Positions 8,521-17,582 of a DNA stretch of 64,000 nucleotides are shown one piece after another. How positions within the stretch are numbered: position 1 is the first letter of the stretch; each line of letters begins with the position of its first letter. The notes beneath the pieces are model-generated. The model did no database searches, had not been told where the DNA came from, and saw only the letters and a list, made by a program, of their open reading frames with translations. A program made the position numbers and the translations under genes. This DNA comes from an uncultured Spirochaetales bacterium. Its GTDB lineage: Bacteria > Spirochaetota > Spirochaetia > Sphaerochaetales > Sphaerochaetaceae. Location of the stretch: NCBI GenBank assembly GCA_944388965.1, contig CALXKL010000002.1, forward strand, positions 124,001-188,000. The letters are read 5' to 3'.

Positions 8521-9489
8521 TCAACGCGAAGTCTTCCTGCGTCTCCGCCTCCTCTCCTCGCCGATGTTGGCCTTTATAATCGAGCGGTTGCGTCTGTCTG
8601 ATATCACATAGGACCCGACGATCGCCACGAGAAGGCAGGCTCCTGCCAAAAACAGCCAGGCCCAGGGTCCGTCGGTGCCCGGAATGTGCACGTTCATGCC
8701 GAAGAAGCCTGTTATGAACGTCGGGAACATGAGTGCCAGGGATATCACCGTGAGCCTCTTCATTATGACGTTCATGTTGTTTCCGATTACCGAGGCGAAG
8801 GCGTCCATCGTACCGGTGAGGATGTCCGAATAGATGTTGGCCATGGCGATGGCCTGCTTGTTGTCGGTTATGACATCGTCCAGGAAGTCGGTCTCGTCCT
8901 CGTTGTTCAGCTTGAAGATCGGGCTCTTGACCATCTTCTCCAGCAGCATCTCGTTGCTCGTGAGGCTTGTCGTGAGGTAGACCAGCGACTTCTGGATCTC
9001 CAGCAGCTGGATGAGCTCGTAGTTCATGACGCTCCTGTGAAGCTGCTCCTCGACCAGGTCCTTCTGGCGGTTTATGTACTTCAGGATCCTGATGAAGACC
9101 AGGGCGGAACGGCCGAGGATGGACAGGACGAAGCCTTCCCTTGTATCCACGGGGTACTGCCGGAAGCGGGCACGTGCGAAGTCCTCGAGCACGACACTGT
9201 CCGCCTGGCATATGGTTATGACCTTGTCCGGGTACAGCACTATGCCGAGAGGGACGGCGTTGCGGGTGAGAGGGTTCTCCTCATCCTCCTCGTCACGGGG
9301 GATCCTGACGATGAACGCGAGGTAGTCGTCCTCCTTCTCCATGCGGCTCTGCTCATCCTGGTCCAGGATGTCCGCAAGAAGCTCGGAGGAGATCGCGTAG
9401 TCCTCGCTGAGCGTGGTGATGTCATCGCGGTTCACATCGCGTGCATCGATCCATGTATACTTCTCGCTGTTGTTTCTGATCGTGATCAT
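8521..9489 (-). CDS. corA: CorA-family magnesium/divalent cation transporter
   Basis: Inner-membrane pentameric channel that imports Mg2+ (or Co2+/Ni2+). The 322-residue product has a long soluble N-terminal region and two C-terminal membrane helices separated by the signature GMN at 264-266 (context GFFGMNVHIPG), ending in a strongly basic tail (ERRRRRRKTSR). ATG 9489 is preceded by AGGAGG at 5 nt, a strong site that fixes the start. The second helix, AWLFLAGACLLVAIVGSYVI, is typical. About 200 nt of non-coding DNA with a 9-bp inverted repeat lies upstream. Confidence 0.93.
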   Translation of the reverse strand: MITIRNNSEKYTWIDARDVNRDDITTLSEDYAISSELLADILDQDEQSRMEKEDDYLAFIVRIPRDEEDEENPLTRNAVPLGIVLYPDKVITICQADSVVLEDFARARFRQYPVDTREGFVLSILGRSALVFIRILKYINRQKDLVEEQLHRSVMNYELIQLLEIQKSLVYLTTSLTSNEMLLEKMVKSPIFKLNNEDETDFLDDVITDNKQAIAMANIYSDILTGTMDAFASVIGNNMNVIMKRLTVISLALMFPTFITGFFGMNVHIPGTDGPWAWLFLAGACLLVAIVGSYVISDRRNRSIIKANIGEERRRRRRKTSR

Positions 9490-9634
9490 CCTTGCCTCCT
9501 GCCGGGGCAAAGCGGATGCTCAACAGTCTGCCTCGGCTGCGCTTGTCTTACGGTTTGTGCAACTGTCAGGGTGAGGACTGGCCTCTTCGCTCTGTTTCTT
9601 CACAGCCTTGGTCTCCTTATGTAGATATTCTTCA

Positions 9635-9674
9635 CTCAGGTTGTACACGCATTTTCGAAAAAGGGCAACCTGAG
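9635..9674. repeat. Inverted repeat in the corA leader region
   Basis: CTCAGGTTG (9635-9643) and CAACCTGAG (9666-9674) are perfect 9-bp arms; the 22-nt loop contains the nested palindrome TTTTCGAAAA. It lies in the roughly 200-nt gap between lysR and corA on their shared strand. It could be an RNA hairpin in the corA leader or a protein-binding site. No U-run follows on minus. Confidence 0.5.
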
Positions 9675-9691
9675 AAGATGTGAAATCCTCT

Positions 9692-10561
9692 TCACGGGCG
9701 TCTTTCCAGATCGTCGATGAAGGAAAGCACCTTCTGCGATGGTCTGGACGAATAGAGCAGGCCGTACGAGACCGTATATACCCAGTCCACGGCAAGCACC
9801 TTGAGACCGTATGACGACAGGTCCTGCATGGATGACACCAGGATGAACTCCCCATCTTCCTCCAGATGGGACAGGAAGGTGCTCGTCAGTCCATCCCGCT
9901 CCTCTATGGAGATGCGTGGATGGAACTCCCTCAGATCAGCGGCAAGCACATCCGTCTTCCTGGTGAAGCCGTGGAAGGGAACGTAAAGCCGGCCGCCGTA
10001 CAGGTCCTCGATATCCAACCTCCTGCGTCCGGCAAGCCGGCCGGATGCGCTCACGGCCACGGCAAGAGGTCCGTGAGACAGTTCGACGGCCTTGAGCGAG
10101 CACTTCCTGAGAAACGCTTCGTCATACATGCCCAGGGCCACGTCGAAGTCGCGCCCCAGATGCTTCAATGCACCTGGAGCGTCGGGTGACGACACGTCGA
10201 AGTGACGGACGGTGAGCTTCATGCTGCAGGCCGAACGGATCCGGCCGCCGATGTTCCTGGACAGTGCACCGACGATGATGCACCCTTCCCTCTCCCTCTT
10301 GAGCCGCTCCCCCTTGAGCTCGGCCTCGACGACGAGGCGGTCGATCTTCCGGCACGCCTCGGCATAGACCAGGCCCGTCTCGCTCAGGACGGCGCGCGAC
10401 GAGTCAAGCCTGGTGAAGAGACTTGTCGGAACATCCTCCTCCAGGCTCTCGAGCTGGCGGCGAAGCGTCTGGACGGGAATGGACAGACGGGCGGAAAGCG
10501 ACGCAAGGTCAGGGTTGTCACTGACCTCGGCAAGCAGATTGAAGAGCTTGTTGTACAGCAT
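9692..10561 (-). CDS. LysR-family transcriptional regulator
   Basis: Product of 289 residues. The N-terminal winged helix-turn-helix covers about residues 1-60 (FNLLAEVSDNPDLASLSARL, then IPVQTLRRQLESLE), and the rest resembles the periplasmic-binding-protein-like effector domain with SPDAPGALKHL and a GLLYSS segment. It is a DNA-binding regulator responding to an unknown small ligand. It starts 6 nt after the lepA stop and is probably carried in the lepA transcript, so the neighbourhood gives no clear target. The DNA-binding segment is somewhat divergent from canonical LysR. Confidence 0.8.
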   Translation of the reverse strand: MLYNKLFNLLAEVSDNPDLASLSARLSIPVQTLRRQLESLEEDVPTSLFTRLDSSRAVLSETGLVYAEACRKIDRLVVEAELKGERLKREREGCIIVGALSRNIGGRIRSACSMKLTVRHFDVSSPDAPGALKHLGRDFDVALGMYDEAFLRKCSLKAVELSHGPLAVAVSASGRLAGRRRLDIEDLYGGRLYVPFHGFTRKTDVLAADLREFHPRISIEERDGLTSTFLSHLEEDGEFILVSSMQDLSSYGLKVLAVDWVYTVSYGLLYSSRPSQKVLSFIDDLERRP

Positions 10562-10567
10562 TCCGGC

Positions 10568-12385
10568 TCAGTCCTTGTCGTCTTCCGTCCTGAGGACTGC
10601 GAGGAAGGCGCTCTGGGGAATCTCGACGTTGCCGACCATCTTCATGCGCTTCTTGCCCTCCTTCTGCTTCTCGAGAAGCTTCCTCTTGCGGGAGATGTCT
10701 CCACCATAGCATTTCGCGGTGACGTCCTTGCGGTATGCGGATATCGTCTCGCGGGAGATGATCGTACCGCCAATGGCACCCTGTATGGCGATCTTGAACT
10801 GCTGACGAGGTATCTCGTTCTTGAGCCTCTCGCATACCTGACGGCCGTGCTGCTGTGCATTGTCCTTGAACACGAGCTGGGACAGGGCGTCGACGCTCTC
10901 GCCGTTGACCAGTATGTCCAGACGGACCAGGTCGGTCTTCCTGTAGCCTATGACATCGTAGTCGAAGGAGGCGTAGCCCCGGGAGATGCTCTTGAGCCTG
11001 TCGTAGAAGTCGAACAGGACCTCGGCAAGTGGCATCTCGTAGATAAGCTCCACGCGCTTCTCGTCCAGATAGTTCATGTTGGTCTGATAGCCGCGCTTCT
11101 CGAGACACAACGAGATGATCGGACCTACATAGGCCGTAGGCGTTATTATGTTCGCCTGGATGTACGGCTCCTCGACGCTGTCGATCCTCATGACCTCAGG
11201 ATACTCCAGGGGGTTGTCGATCTCGATCGTCTCGCCGTTCTTCATGTGCACGATGTAGCGTACGGACGGGGATGTGAACACAATCGACAGGTCGAACTCC
11301 CTCTCGATCCTCTCCTGCACCACCTCCAGGTGGAGCATTCCGAGAAAGCCGCATCTGAAGCCGAAGCCCAGCGCGGCCGAGCTGTCCTTCTCGTAGACCA
11401 GGCTGGCATCGTTCAGCTTCAGCCTCTCGATGGCCTCCTGGAGCTCCTCGTAGTCGTTGCTGTCCACCGGATAGATCGAAGAGAAGACGACCGGCTTGAC
11501 CTCCTTGAAGCCCTCCAGTGGAGCCGGGGCGGGATTCTTCACACCCGTGACCGTGTCACCGACGCGGATGTCGCTGATGGTCTTTATCCCGGCGATGAAA
11601 TAGCCCACGTCCCCTGCCCTCAGGACACCTTTGGAGACGAGCTGCAGCTGGAAGATTCCGCAGTCCTCGACCTTGTACACGGCATCCGAGTGCATGAACC
11701 TGATCTCGTCTCCGACGGACAGGGTCCCGTCGAACAGTCTGCAATGTACGATGACGCCCCTGTATGAGTCGTAGTGGCTGTCGAAGATGAGAGCCTTGAG
11801 AGGGTCCTCGTCCTTCCCCGATGGAGCCGGAATCTGGTTGACGATGGCCTCGAAGAGGTCGTCGACGCCCTGCCCGGTCTTGGCGGACACGAAGCATGCG
11901 CTGTCCGGATCCAGACCCAGGTCGTGGTCGATCTGGTGCAGGCACGAGGGGATGTCCGCGCTTGGCAGATCTATCTTGTTGATCACAGGGATGATCTCGA
12001 GGTTGTGCTCCATGGCAAGATACATGTTCGCCAGAGTCTGGGCCTCGACACCCTGGCTGGCATCAATCAGGAGGAGTGCGCCCTCGCAGGACGAGATCGC
12101 CCTGGAAACCTCGTACGTGAAGTCCACATGCCCCGGGGTGTCTACGAGGTTCAGCTCGTAGTCATGCCCATCGGCGGCATGATATGGAATCGTCACGGCC
12201 TGGCTCTTTATGGTGATGCCCCTCTCCTTCTCGATGTCCATGTTGTCCAGAAGCTGGGTCCCCATGGGCCCGCGGCTCGTCACCAGCCTGGCCTTCTCGA
12301 TGAAGCGGTCGGCCAGTGTGCTCTTGCCATGGTCGATATGCGCGATTATGCAGAAGTTGCGCTTGTATGTGGTCTCCACGCTCAT
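10568..12385 (-). CDS. lepA: Elongation factor 4 (LepA)
   Basis: Ribosome-binding GTPase that back-translocates or remodels elongating ribosomes. The 605-residue product has the G1 motif AHIDHGKSTL near residue 15, the switch segment ERGITIKSQ, G3 DTPGHVDF, G4 NKID, and the LepA-specific C-terminal domain ending in GNVEIPQSAFLAVL. The length matches the family norm of about 600. Its ATG overlaps the ftsH stop by one base (TGATG), so its translation is coupled to ftsH. Confidence 0.98.
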   Translation of the reverse strand: MSVETTYKRNFCIIAHIDHGKSTLADRFIEKARLVTSRGPMGTQLLDNMDIEKERGITIKSQAVTIPYHAADGHDYELNLVDTPGHVDFTYEVSRAISSCEGALLLIDASQGVEAQTLANMYLAMEHNLEIIPVINKIDLPSADIPSCLHQIDHDLGLDPDSACFVSAKTGQGVDDLFEAIVNQIPAPSGKDEDPLKALIFDSHYDSYRGVIVHCRLFDGTLSVGDEIRFMHSDAVYKVEDCGIFQLQLVSKGVLRAGDVGYFIAGIKTISDIRVGDTVTGVKNPAPAPLEGFKEVKPVVFSSIYPVDSNDYEELQEAIERLKLNDASLVYEKDSSAALGFGFRCGFLGMLHLEVVQERIEREFDLSIVFTSPSVRYIVHMKNGETIEIDNPLEYPEVMRIDSVEEPYIQANIITPTAYVGPIISLCLEKRGYQTNMNYLDEKRVELIYEMPLAEVLFDFYDRLKSISRGYASFDYDVIGYRKTDLVRLDILVNGESVDALSQLVFKDNAQQHGRQVCERLKNEIPRQQFKIAIQGAIGGTIISRETISAYRKDVTAKCYGGDISRKRKLLEKQKEGKKRMKMVGNVEIPQSAFLAVLRTEDDKD

Positions 12386-14442
12386 CAGTGCAGCTCCGAT
12401 ACGTGATGCTCAGGCTCGAATCCGAGAAGCTGTCTGATCTCGGCGTCGTCCAGCGTCTCCTTCCTGCAAAGCTCGTCGGTCAACATGTCCAGCTGATCGC
12501 GGTGCTCGGTGAGGATGCTCCTGGTGGTCGCAAGACATTCGTCGAGAATCTTCTCGACCTCCTCGTCGATCCTCTTTGCGGTGGCGTCGGAGAAGTCCTT
12601 GTGCTGTGTTATCTCGCGTCCGAGGAACAGCGGTTCGCCTTCGTTCGAGAGATTGATGAAGCCCAGGTCGCTCATGCCCCACTCGGTGACCATGCGGCGC
12701 GCCATGGAGGTCGCCTGCTTGATGTCGTTGGACGTACCGGTGGTCGTCTCGCCGTAGACGATGTCCTCGGCCACATAGCCGCCCATGCAGATGACTATCC
12801 TGTCCTTCAGATAGCTCTCGCGAAGAGTGTACTGGTCCTTCTCCGGCAACGATATCGTGAGTCCGAGCGCCTGGCCATGCGGTATGATCGTGACCTTGTG
12901 AAGCGGATCGACATGCTTGAGGTAGTAGTGCAGAAGCGTGTGACCGGCCTCATGGTAGGCGGTTGCCCTCTTCTCCTCATCAGTCATGAACCTGCTCTGA
13001 CGTGCCACGCCGAGGATGATCTTGTCGCGAGCCTGCTCGAAATCGTCCATGACGACCTGCTGGCGACGGCTGCGTGCGGCGTACAGGGCGGCCTCGTTGA
13101 CCAGGTTGGCCAAATCGGCACCGGATGAGCCCGGAGTCGCGCGTGCCACTCTCTCGAGGTCCACGTCCTCGCCGCACTTGACCTTCGCGCTGTGGATGCG
13201 CAGGATGTCCAGTCTCTCCTGGACATCAGGAAGGTCCACGGCAACCTGCCTGTCGAAACGTCCGGGACGCAGAAGCGCCGGGTCCAGGACGTCGGGACGG
13301 TTGGTCGCGGCGATGACTATGACGCCGGGATCGGTCGAGAATCCATCCATCTCGACCAGGATCTGGTTGAGCGTCTGCTCCCTCTCGTCATGCCCGCCTC
13401 CAAGTCCGGAGCCCCTGCTCCTGCCCACGGCATCGATCTCGTCGATGAATATGATACAGGGGGCGTTCTTCCTTCCCGTCTCGAACAGGTCGCGCACACG
13501 GGCGGCGCCCATTCCGACGAACATCTCGACGAAGTCGGATCCGGAGGTGTGGAAGAAGTTCACCCCGGCCTCGCCGGCGACGGCCCTGGCAAGCAGGGTC
13601 TTTCCGGTTCCGGGAGGTCCGACCAGGAGCACGCCCTTGGGTATCTTCGCGCCGATCTCCACATAGCGCTGGGGGTTCTTGAGGAAGTCCACGACCTCCT
13701 GGAGTTCGTACTTGCTCTCCTTCTGTCCGGCCACGTCCTTGAAGAGGACCTTGTTCTCCTTTGGCGAGTACTGCTGTGCATGGCTCTTGCCGAACTGTCC
13801 CATCATCCTGTTGCCGCCTGCGGCACCGACCTGGCGGTACATCGAGAACATGATCAGGAAGAAGATGATCCATGGCAGCAGGTTGATCAGCACAACCCAG
13901 AACGAGACTCCGGCGACGGAGCCCACTATCTCGACCCCGTGCTGTGTCAGGCTGTCCAGAAGCGTCGGATCGTAATACGGGATCCTCGCCGAGCCGTAGA
14001 AGCCGTTGGTCGTGACGAATTCGATGACGCTCTCGTCCTGGATGTCGGCCTGGGTCACCGATCCGCTCTCCAGGGCCGTGAGGAATGCGGAATACGTCAC
14101 CTCTGTCGCCCTCTGGGATCCGCTCTGGTTGAAGAACAGGAACGCGAAGGAGATGATGAGGGCGAGGAAGATGAAGAGGGTGAAGCGGTTGCGGGTGTTC
14201 ATCTTCAGCTTCGAATCCCCGCCCTTGCCGTCCGAGCCCCAGTACCTGTACTGGTCGTAGACGTTGGTCTTCTTCTTGTCCTTGTCCTTGTCCTTGTCTT
14301 TGTCCCTGCCCTTGTCCGGCTTCCCGTCCCCGGGCTGCTGCGGCTGTCCGGCACCGTCGTCCGAGACAGGTGTCTCAGGTGTCCCACCGCTCTTGTTCCC
14401 GTCCAGGATATCCTTGTTGTCGTCGTCTCTATGTTCGTCCAT
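12385..14442 (-). CDS. ftsH: ATP-dependent zinc metalloprotease FtsH
   Basis: Membrane-bound AAA+ zinc protease for quality control of membrane and regulatory proteins. The 685-residue product has two membrane segments (about 85-105 and 185-205), Walker A GPPGTGKT at 275-282, the second region of homology, and the zinc motif HEAGH at 497-501. Unusually, the first 80 residues form a hydrophilic, low-complexity tail with a Lys-Asp repeat ([12 protein letters not shown]) encoded by tandem hexamers. The spirochaetal order spoVG-rplY-pth-tilS-ftsH places it at the end of a conserved block, but it also has its own promoter at 14475-14503. Confidence 0.98.
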   Translation of the reverse strand: MDEHRDDDNKDILDGNKSGGTPETPVSDDGAGQPQQPGDGKPDKGRDKDKDKDKDKKKTNVYDQYRYWGSDGKGGDSKLKMNTRNRFTLFIFLALIISFAFLFFNQSGSQRATEVTYSAFLTALESGSVTQADIQDESVIEFVTTNGFYGSARIPYYDPTLLDSLTQHGVEIVGSVAGVSFWVVLINLLPWIIFFLIMFSMYRQVGAAGGNRMMGQFGKSHAQQYSPKENKVLFKDVAGQKESKYELQEVVDFLKNPQRYVEIGAKIPKGVLLVGPPGTGKTLLARAVAGEAGVNFFHTSGSDFVEMFVGMGAARVRDLFETGRKNAPCIIFIDEIDAVGRSRGSGLGGGHDEREQTLNQILVEMDGFSTDPGVIVIAATNRPDVLDPALLRPGRFDRQVAVDLPDVQERLDILRIHSAKVKCGEDVDLERVARATPGSSGADLANLVNEAALYAARSRRQQVVMDDFEQARDKIILGVARQSRFMTDEEKRATAYHEAGHTLLHYYLKHVDPLHKVTIIPHGQALGLTISLPEKDQYTLRESYLKDRIVICMGGYVAEDIVYGETTTGTSNDIKQATSMARRMVTEWGMSDLGFINLSNEGEPLFLGREITQHKDFSDATAKRIDEEVEKILDECLATTRSILTEHRDQLDMLTDELCRKETLDDAEIRQLLGFEPEHHVSELH
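14275..14304 (-). repeat. Hexanucleotide tandem repeat inside ftsH
   Basis: Five tandem GACAAR units on the minus strand (four exact GACAAG plus one GACAAA) encode alternating Asp-Lys in the FtsH N-terminal tail. A 6-nt unit can change number without breaking the frame, so the tail length could vary between strains. Confidence 0.7.
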
Positions 14443-14474
14443 AAAATTCCCGAATTGATGAATGCAATACAGGA

Positions 14475-14503
14475 AATATAATATTTAAGAGGTGTCCTTG
14501 CAA
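14475..14503 (-). promoter_or_regulatory. ftsH promoter
   Basis: TTGCAA (14498-14503) and TATATT (14475-14480) with a 17-nt spacer on the minus strand, about 32 nt upstream of the ftsH ATG. Only a weak GGGA precedes the start. Confidence 0.6.
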
Positions 14504-14519
14504 GGCGGGATCCGGCCTT

Positions 14520-15776
14520 TCACAGGACACGCCAGCCGGCCTCGCTCCTCCAGGATGCGCTTGTGAGACTGTCGTCGATGCGGTCACGCCCGCCGAATGG
14601 CGAGGCGAATACGGCCTTGACGCCTTCGGCATCCTGGATGACGAAGGCATATGGGCACCTCCATGACGAGAGCAGCGACGAGAGAAGGATCCTCCTTGAT
14701 GAAGAGATGATCGAATCCCCCTCCTCGTCCATCCTCACAAAGGCCCTGCCCTTCAGCTTCGAGCCGTCTATGCGCAGCGCACCTTCATCGTCGGACTTTG
14801 CCAGATGGAGGCCATACGGCAGTGAAGTCCCCTCCTCGATGGGTGCGCAGAACCAGGCCTTGGCAGGCAGAAAGCGCACCTCATCACCGGCGACGGCCAT
14901 GTGGAACGACCTTTCGGACAGGCTCCGGCAGGACTCCACGCACGTCACGATCCGGGACAGTGCATGAGACGAGAGCCGGGACTGGTCGAAACCGGAGCGG
15001 ATGTCATACAGGGTCCTGAGTCTGGAAAGCGGATGCGCCCCGAGCAGAGCCGACCTGGAGACGACAAGACATGCACCACGACGCGACACGGGAATGGCCG
15101 GGCACCTCGCCTCGAGCGCCTGCATGTCGTCTGCGATCCTGACAATGGTGCTCTTGACATCCTCGTCGAGCCCGTCCATGACCAGATGCCTCACCCTGTT
15201 GCGCAGGCAGAAGAGCGTGTCGTTGGTACTGTCCCGGCTGGGCACCAGACCAAGCGAATCCACATATGAGACGATATCCGCCCGGCTCACGTCCAGAAGC
15301 GGTCTGACCACCTTGCCGCGCCGACGTCTTATGCCGCACAGGGACATCAGGGTCCCGCCAAAGATCAGCTTCATCATGAGCGTCTCCACCTGGTCGTCCC
15401 TGTTGTGGGCGGTGGCCACGAGCGGCTCCTTTTCCAGAATCCTGTATCTGAGAGCCCTGGCCGCGGCCTCGAGGGTGACACCGTCCTCCTTTGCAAGACA
15501 CATGACCTGTCCGGGAGGGATCCTGACGACCTCGAGCGGAACGCCGAGACGTCTGCAGTTGGATTCGTTCAGCCTCCTCTCACAGGCCAGCTCGGCCTCG
15601 CTCCTCAGTCCGTGGTCGACGTACAGCGCCTTCACGTTGAAGCCGAGTGAACACAGCGAAGAAAGCAGACACAGCGAATCGTACCCGCCGGAGAATGCAA
15701 CGGTCAGGGGATCCTGTCTGGACACTCCTTCCCTTTCAAGCAAGGCGGCGACGGTCGAGGGCACGTCCATCTTCAT
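14520..15776 (-). CDS. tilS: tRNA(Ile)-lysidine synthetase
   Basis: Converts C34 of the AUA-decoding tRNA-Ile(CAU) to lysidine, using ATP and lysine. The 418-residue product carries the PP-loop SGGYDS near residue 30, ALYVDHGLR, and the TilS-specific VATAHNRDDQVETLMMKL; the C-terminal part is divergent, as is usual. Its ATG overlaps the pth stop by 4 nt (ATGA). The pth-tilS-ftsH order matches Borrelia. A second in-frame ATG two codons in is possible. Confidence 0.92.
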   Translation of the reverse strand: MKMDVPSTVAALLEREGVSRQDPLTVAFSGGYDSLCLLSSLCSLGFNVKALYVDHGLRSEAELACERRLNESNCRRLGVPLEVVRIPPGQVMCLAKEDGVTLEAAARALRYRILEKEPLVATAHNRDDQVETLMMKLIFGGTLMSLCGIRRRRGKVVRPLLDVSRADIVSYVDSLGLVPSRDSTNDTLFCLRNRVRHLVMDGLDEDVKSTIVRIADDMQALEARCPAIPVSRRGACLVVSRSALLGAHPLSRLRTLYDIRSGFDQSRLSSHALSRIVTCVESCRSLSERSFHMAVAGDEVRFLPAKAWFCAPIEEGTSLPYGLHLAKSDDEGALRIDGSKLKGRAFVRMDEEGDSIISSSRRILLSSLLSSWRCPYAFVIQDAEGVKAVFASPFGGRDRIDDSLTSASWRSEAGWRVL

Positions 15777-16342
15777 TCCGCCTTGAACGAATTGAGATGC
15801 TGGACCACCTTCTGGAGGTCCTCGCCATCGATGATCCGGCGGACGGCCTCAACGGCCTCCGCCTGTGCGGCATCGATCAGTTCGCGGTCATGGGCAGACG
15901 GACGTGACAGGACATGGTCCACGACACTTACACCCTCCGCCGGTCTGCCGACTCCCACGTACAGACGTGCGAACCCCTCGGGAAGGGCCTGCATCATGGA
16001 CTTCAGCCCGTTGTGTCCTGCGCTGGACGTACCTGTGGCCCTGAGACGCACCCGACCTGCCGGCAGGTCCATCTGGTCGCAGATGACCAGGACGCTGTCT
16101 GAGGGAGAGACGACCTTCGGCACCACACGGCCCGAATCGTTCATATATGTCAAGGGGAAGACCAGACGCACCTTCTGTCCACACGACGATTCCACCACAC
16201 AGGTCCTGTATGAAGAAAGGCAGCGCCTTACCAGTCTTGCATGGTAAGATGCTGCCAGTCTCTCGAGTGTCTCCACTCCGGCGTTGTGCCTCGTGCCTTC
16301 ATACTTCGACCCGGGGTTCCCCAGACCAAAGACGACAAGCAT
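15773..16342 (-). CDS. pth: Peptidyl-tRNA hydrolase
   Basis: Recycles tRNA by cleaving peptidyl-tRNA released from stalled ribosomes. The 189-residue product has the diagnostic FGLGNPGSKYEGTRHNAG start with the catalytic His, LTYMNDSG, and GHNGLKSM. The start at 16342 overlaps the rplY stop by one base, and the 3' end overlaps tilS by 4 nt, so it is translationally coupled on both sides. The open frame extends upstream but only into rplY shadow sequence. Confidence 0.96.
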   Translation of the reverse strand: MLVVFGLGNPGSKYEGTRHNAGVETLERLAASYHARLVRRCLSSYRTCVVESSCGQKVRLVFPLTYMNDSGRVVPKVVSPSDSVLVICDQMDLPAGRVRLRATGTSSAGHNGLKSMMQALPEGFARLYVGVGRPAEGVSVVDHVLSRPSAHDRELIDAAQAEAVEAVRRIIDGEDLQKVVQHLNSFKAE

Positions 16343-16977
16343 CACTTCGTCTCTGCGCTGGTGTCCGTAGCGGATGCAGCCGTCGCATCGGCGGCCTCTG
16401 CATCGGCAGGTGCGGGCTCCTCGACCTTGACGGCCTTGACGGTGGCGACGGTCTCGTCCTCGGGCGTGTGGATCTTCACGCCGTCCGCGACGACGATCTG
16501 TGCGACACGCACGGCATCGTTGATATCCAGAGCGGACACGTCGACCTGGATGATGGAAGGCAGATCCTTGGGCAGACACTCGACGTCGATCTCATGCAGG
16601 ACCTGCTCCAGAACGCCGCCGTTCCTGACTCCGACAGGGTTGCCGACCAGCTCGATGCCGACATGCGTCCTGACCTTCTCGCCGGCGGTGACCTCGTAGA
16701 AGTCGATGTGGTTGACGATGCCCTTGAGGAGGTTCTCCTGGAACGTCTTGACGAAGACCATGTGCTTCTGGCCCTCGACATCGAGTGTGATGATCGTGGA
16801 TCCCGTGAAGTGGTGCTTCTTCATCAGGAACTCCTTGGCGACGACTGCACAGTGTGCAGGAGCCTGCTTTCCGTAGATGACTGCAGGGATGTAGCCGGCC
16901 CTGAGAAGGCGGCGGCTTCCGGCGCTGCCGAAGTCGGCAGTCCTGGTCTTGGCGCTGAGTGTGATCATTTCGCTCAT
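16342..16977 (-). CDS. rplY: 50S ribosomal protein L25 (CTC form)
   Basis: 5S rRNA-binding ribosomal protein of the long general-stress (CTC) type. The 211-residue product has the N-terminal L25 beta-barrel (LLRAGYIPAVIYGKQAP) and the C-terminal TL5/CTC domain (HEIDVECLPKDLP), and ends in a low-complexity Ala/Glu/Asp/Thr tail. AAGGAGA precedes ATG 16977. It is flanked by tRNA-Gln upstream and pth downstream. Confidence 0.96.
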   Translation of the reverse strand: MSEMITLSAKTRTADFGSAGSRRLLRAGYIPAVIYGKQAPAHCAVVAKEFLMKKHHFTGSTIITLDVEGQKHMVFVKTFQENLLKGIVNHIDFYEVTAGEKVRTHVGIELVGNPVGVRNGGVLEQVLHEIDVECLPKDLPSIIQVDVSALDINDAVRVAQIVVADGVKIHTPEDETVATVKAVKVEEPAPADAEAADATAASATDTSAETK

Positions 16978-17130
16978 GCTCTCTCCTTGTACTCTCATCG
17001 GGCGGATGGCCCGATTACCATGGATTGAATGCACGCATACGCGTGACGGATGACAATGTTAGCGGAAAAGGTGCAGCCTGTGCAACAGGGCACAAGGGGA
17101 GGGATGGCCCCACCCCCGTCGCCGTCATGA

Positions 17131-17202
17131 CTGGGAAGGCAGGATTCGAACCTGCGATGCCGGCACCAAAAACCAGAGCCTTGACCACTTGGCGACTTCC
17201 CA
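17131..17202 (-). tRNA. tRNA-Gln (anticodon UUG)
   Basis: A cloverleaf folds on the minus strand: acceptor TGGGAAG/CTTCCCA with the U1-A72 pair typical of tRNA-Gln, D-arm GCC..GGC, anticodon arm with loop TTTTGGT (anticodon TTG), a 4-nt variable region, and T-arm GCAGG-TTCGAAT-CCTGC. The discriminator is G. CCA is not encoded (TCA follows), so the CCA-adding enzyme is needed. It sits between spoVG and rplY with its own promoter. Confidence 0.93.
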
Positions 17203-17215
17203 ACGCTAGACTGAG

Positions 17216-17244
17216 AGGATAGCAGATGGGAAAATGGATGTAAA
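17216..17244 (-). promoter_or_regulatory. Promoter of the tRNA-Gln gene
   Basis: TTTACA (17239-17244) and TATCCT (17216-17221) with a 17-nt spacer, about 14 nt before the first tRNA base on the minus strand. Confidence 0.5.
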
Positions 17245-17245
17245 G

Positions 17246-17518
17246 TCAGCCCCGAGGTCTGTCCTTCTCCTCAAGATATGCGCTTATCACGGCATCGGAC
17301 AGCTGTTTGCGGAAGGTGCTCGTTATAGGATGGACGACATCCTTGTATTCGCCGTTGCTCACCTGGCGCGAAGGCATAGCGATGATCAGCTTCTCCCCGT
17401 TCGATACGACCTTGATGTTGTGGACGACCAGCTCGTCATCGAATACGACGGTTGCAAAGGCCTTCAGCTGCTGCTCGTCACCCGCCACTGTCCTTATCTT
17501 TATGTCAGTAATCTCCAT
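17246..17518 (-). CDS. spoVG: SpoVG family regulatory protein
   Basis: Small DNA/RNA-binding regulator; in Borrelia SpoVG is a site-specific nucleic-acid-binding protein with no link to sporulation. The 90-residue product starts MEITDIKIRTV and contains LVVHNIKVVSNGEKL and IAMPSRQ, the conserved SpoVG core, with a charged C-terminus (EEKDRPRG). ATG 17518 is chosen because homology begins there; AAGG precedes it. It heads the block spoVG-tRNA-rplY-pth-tilS-ftsH and has a good promoter. Confidence 0.95.
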   Translation of the reverse strand: MEITDIKIRTVAGDEQQLKAFATVVFDDELVVHNIKVVSNGEKLIIAMPSRQVSNGEYKDVVHPITSTFRKQLSDAVISAYLEEKDRPRG

Positions 17519-17538
17519 AATATTTACCTTGAGACAGT

Positions 17539-17567
17539 ATAATAACACTGTAAGCCATGATTATCAA
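17539..17567 (-). promoter_or_regulatory. spoVG promoter
   Basis: TTGATA (17562-17567) and TATTAT (17539-17544) with a 17-nt spacer, about 20 nt upstream of the spoVG ATG on the minus strand. Confidence 0.65.
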
Positions 17568-17582
17568 TCATAAGTCCTACTG

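Noticed and set aside
9490-9691. M-box (magnesium riboswitch) before corA, and a short ORF starting near 9650 on minus
   Set aside because: The conserved M-box core could not be recognised. The short frame lacks a good ribosome-binding site and recognisable sequence.
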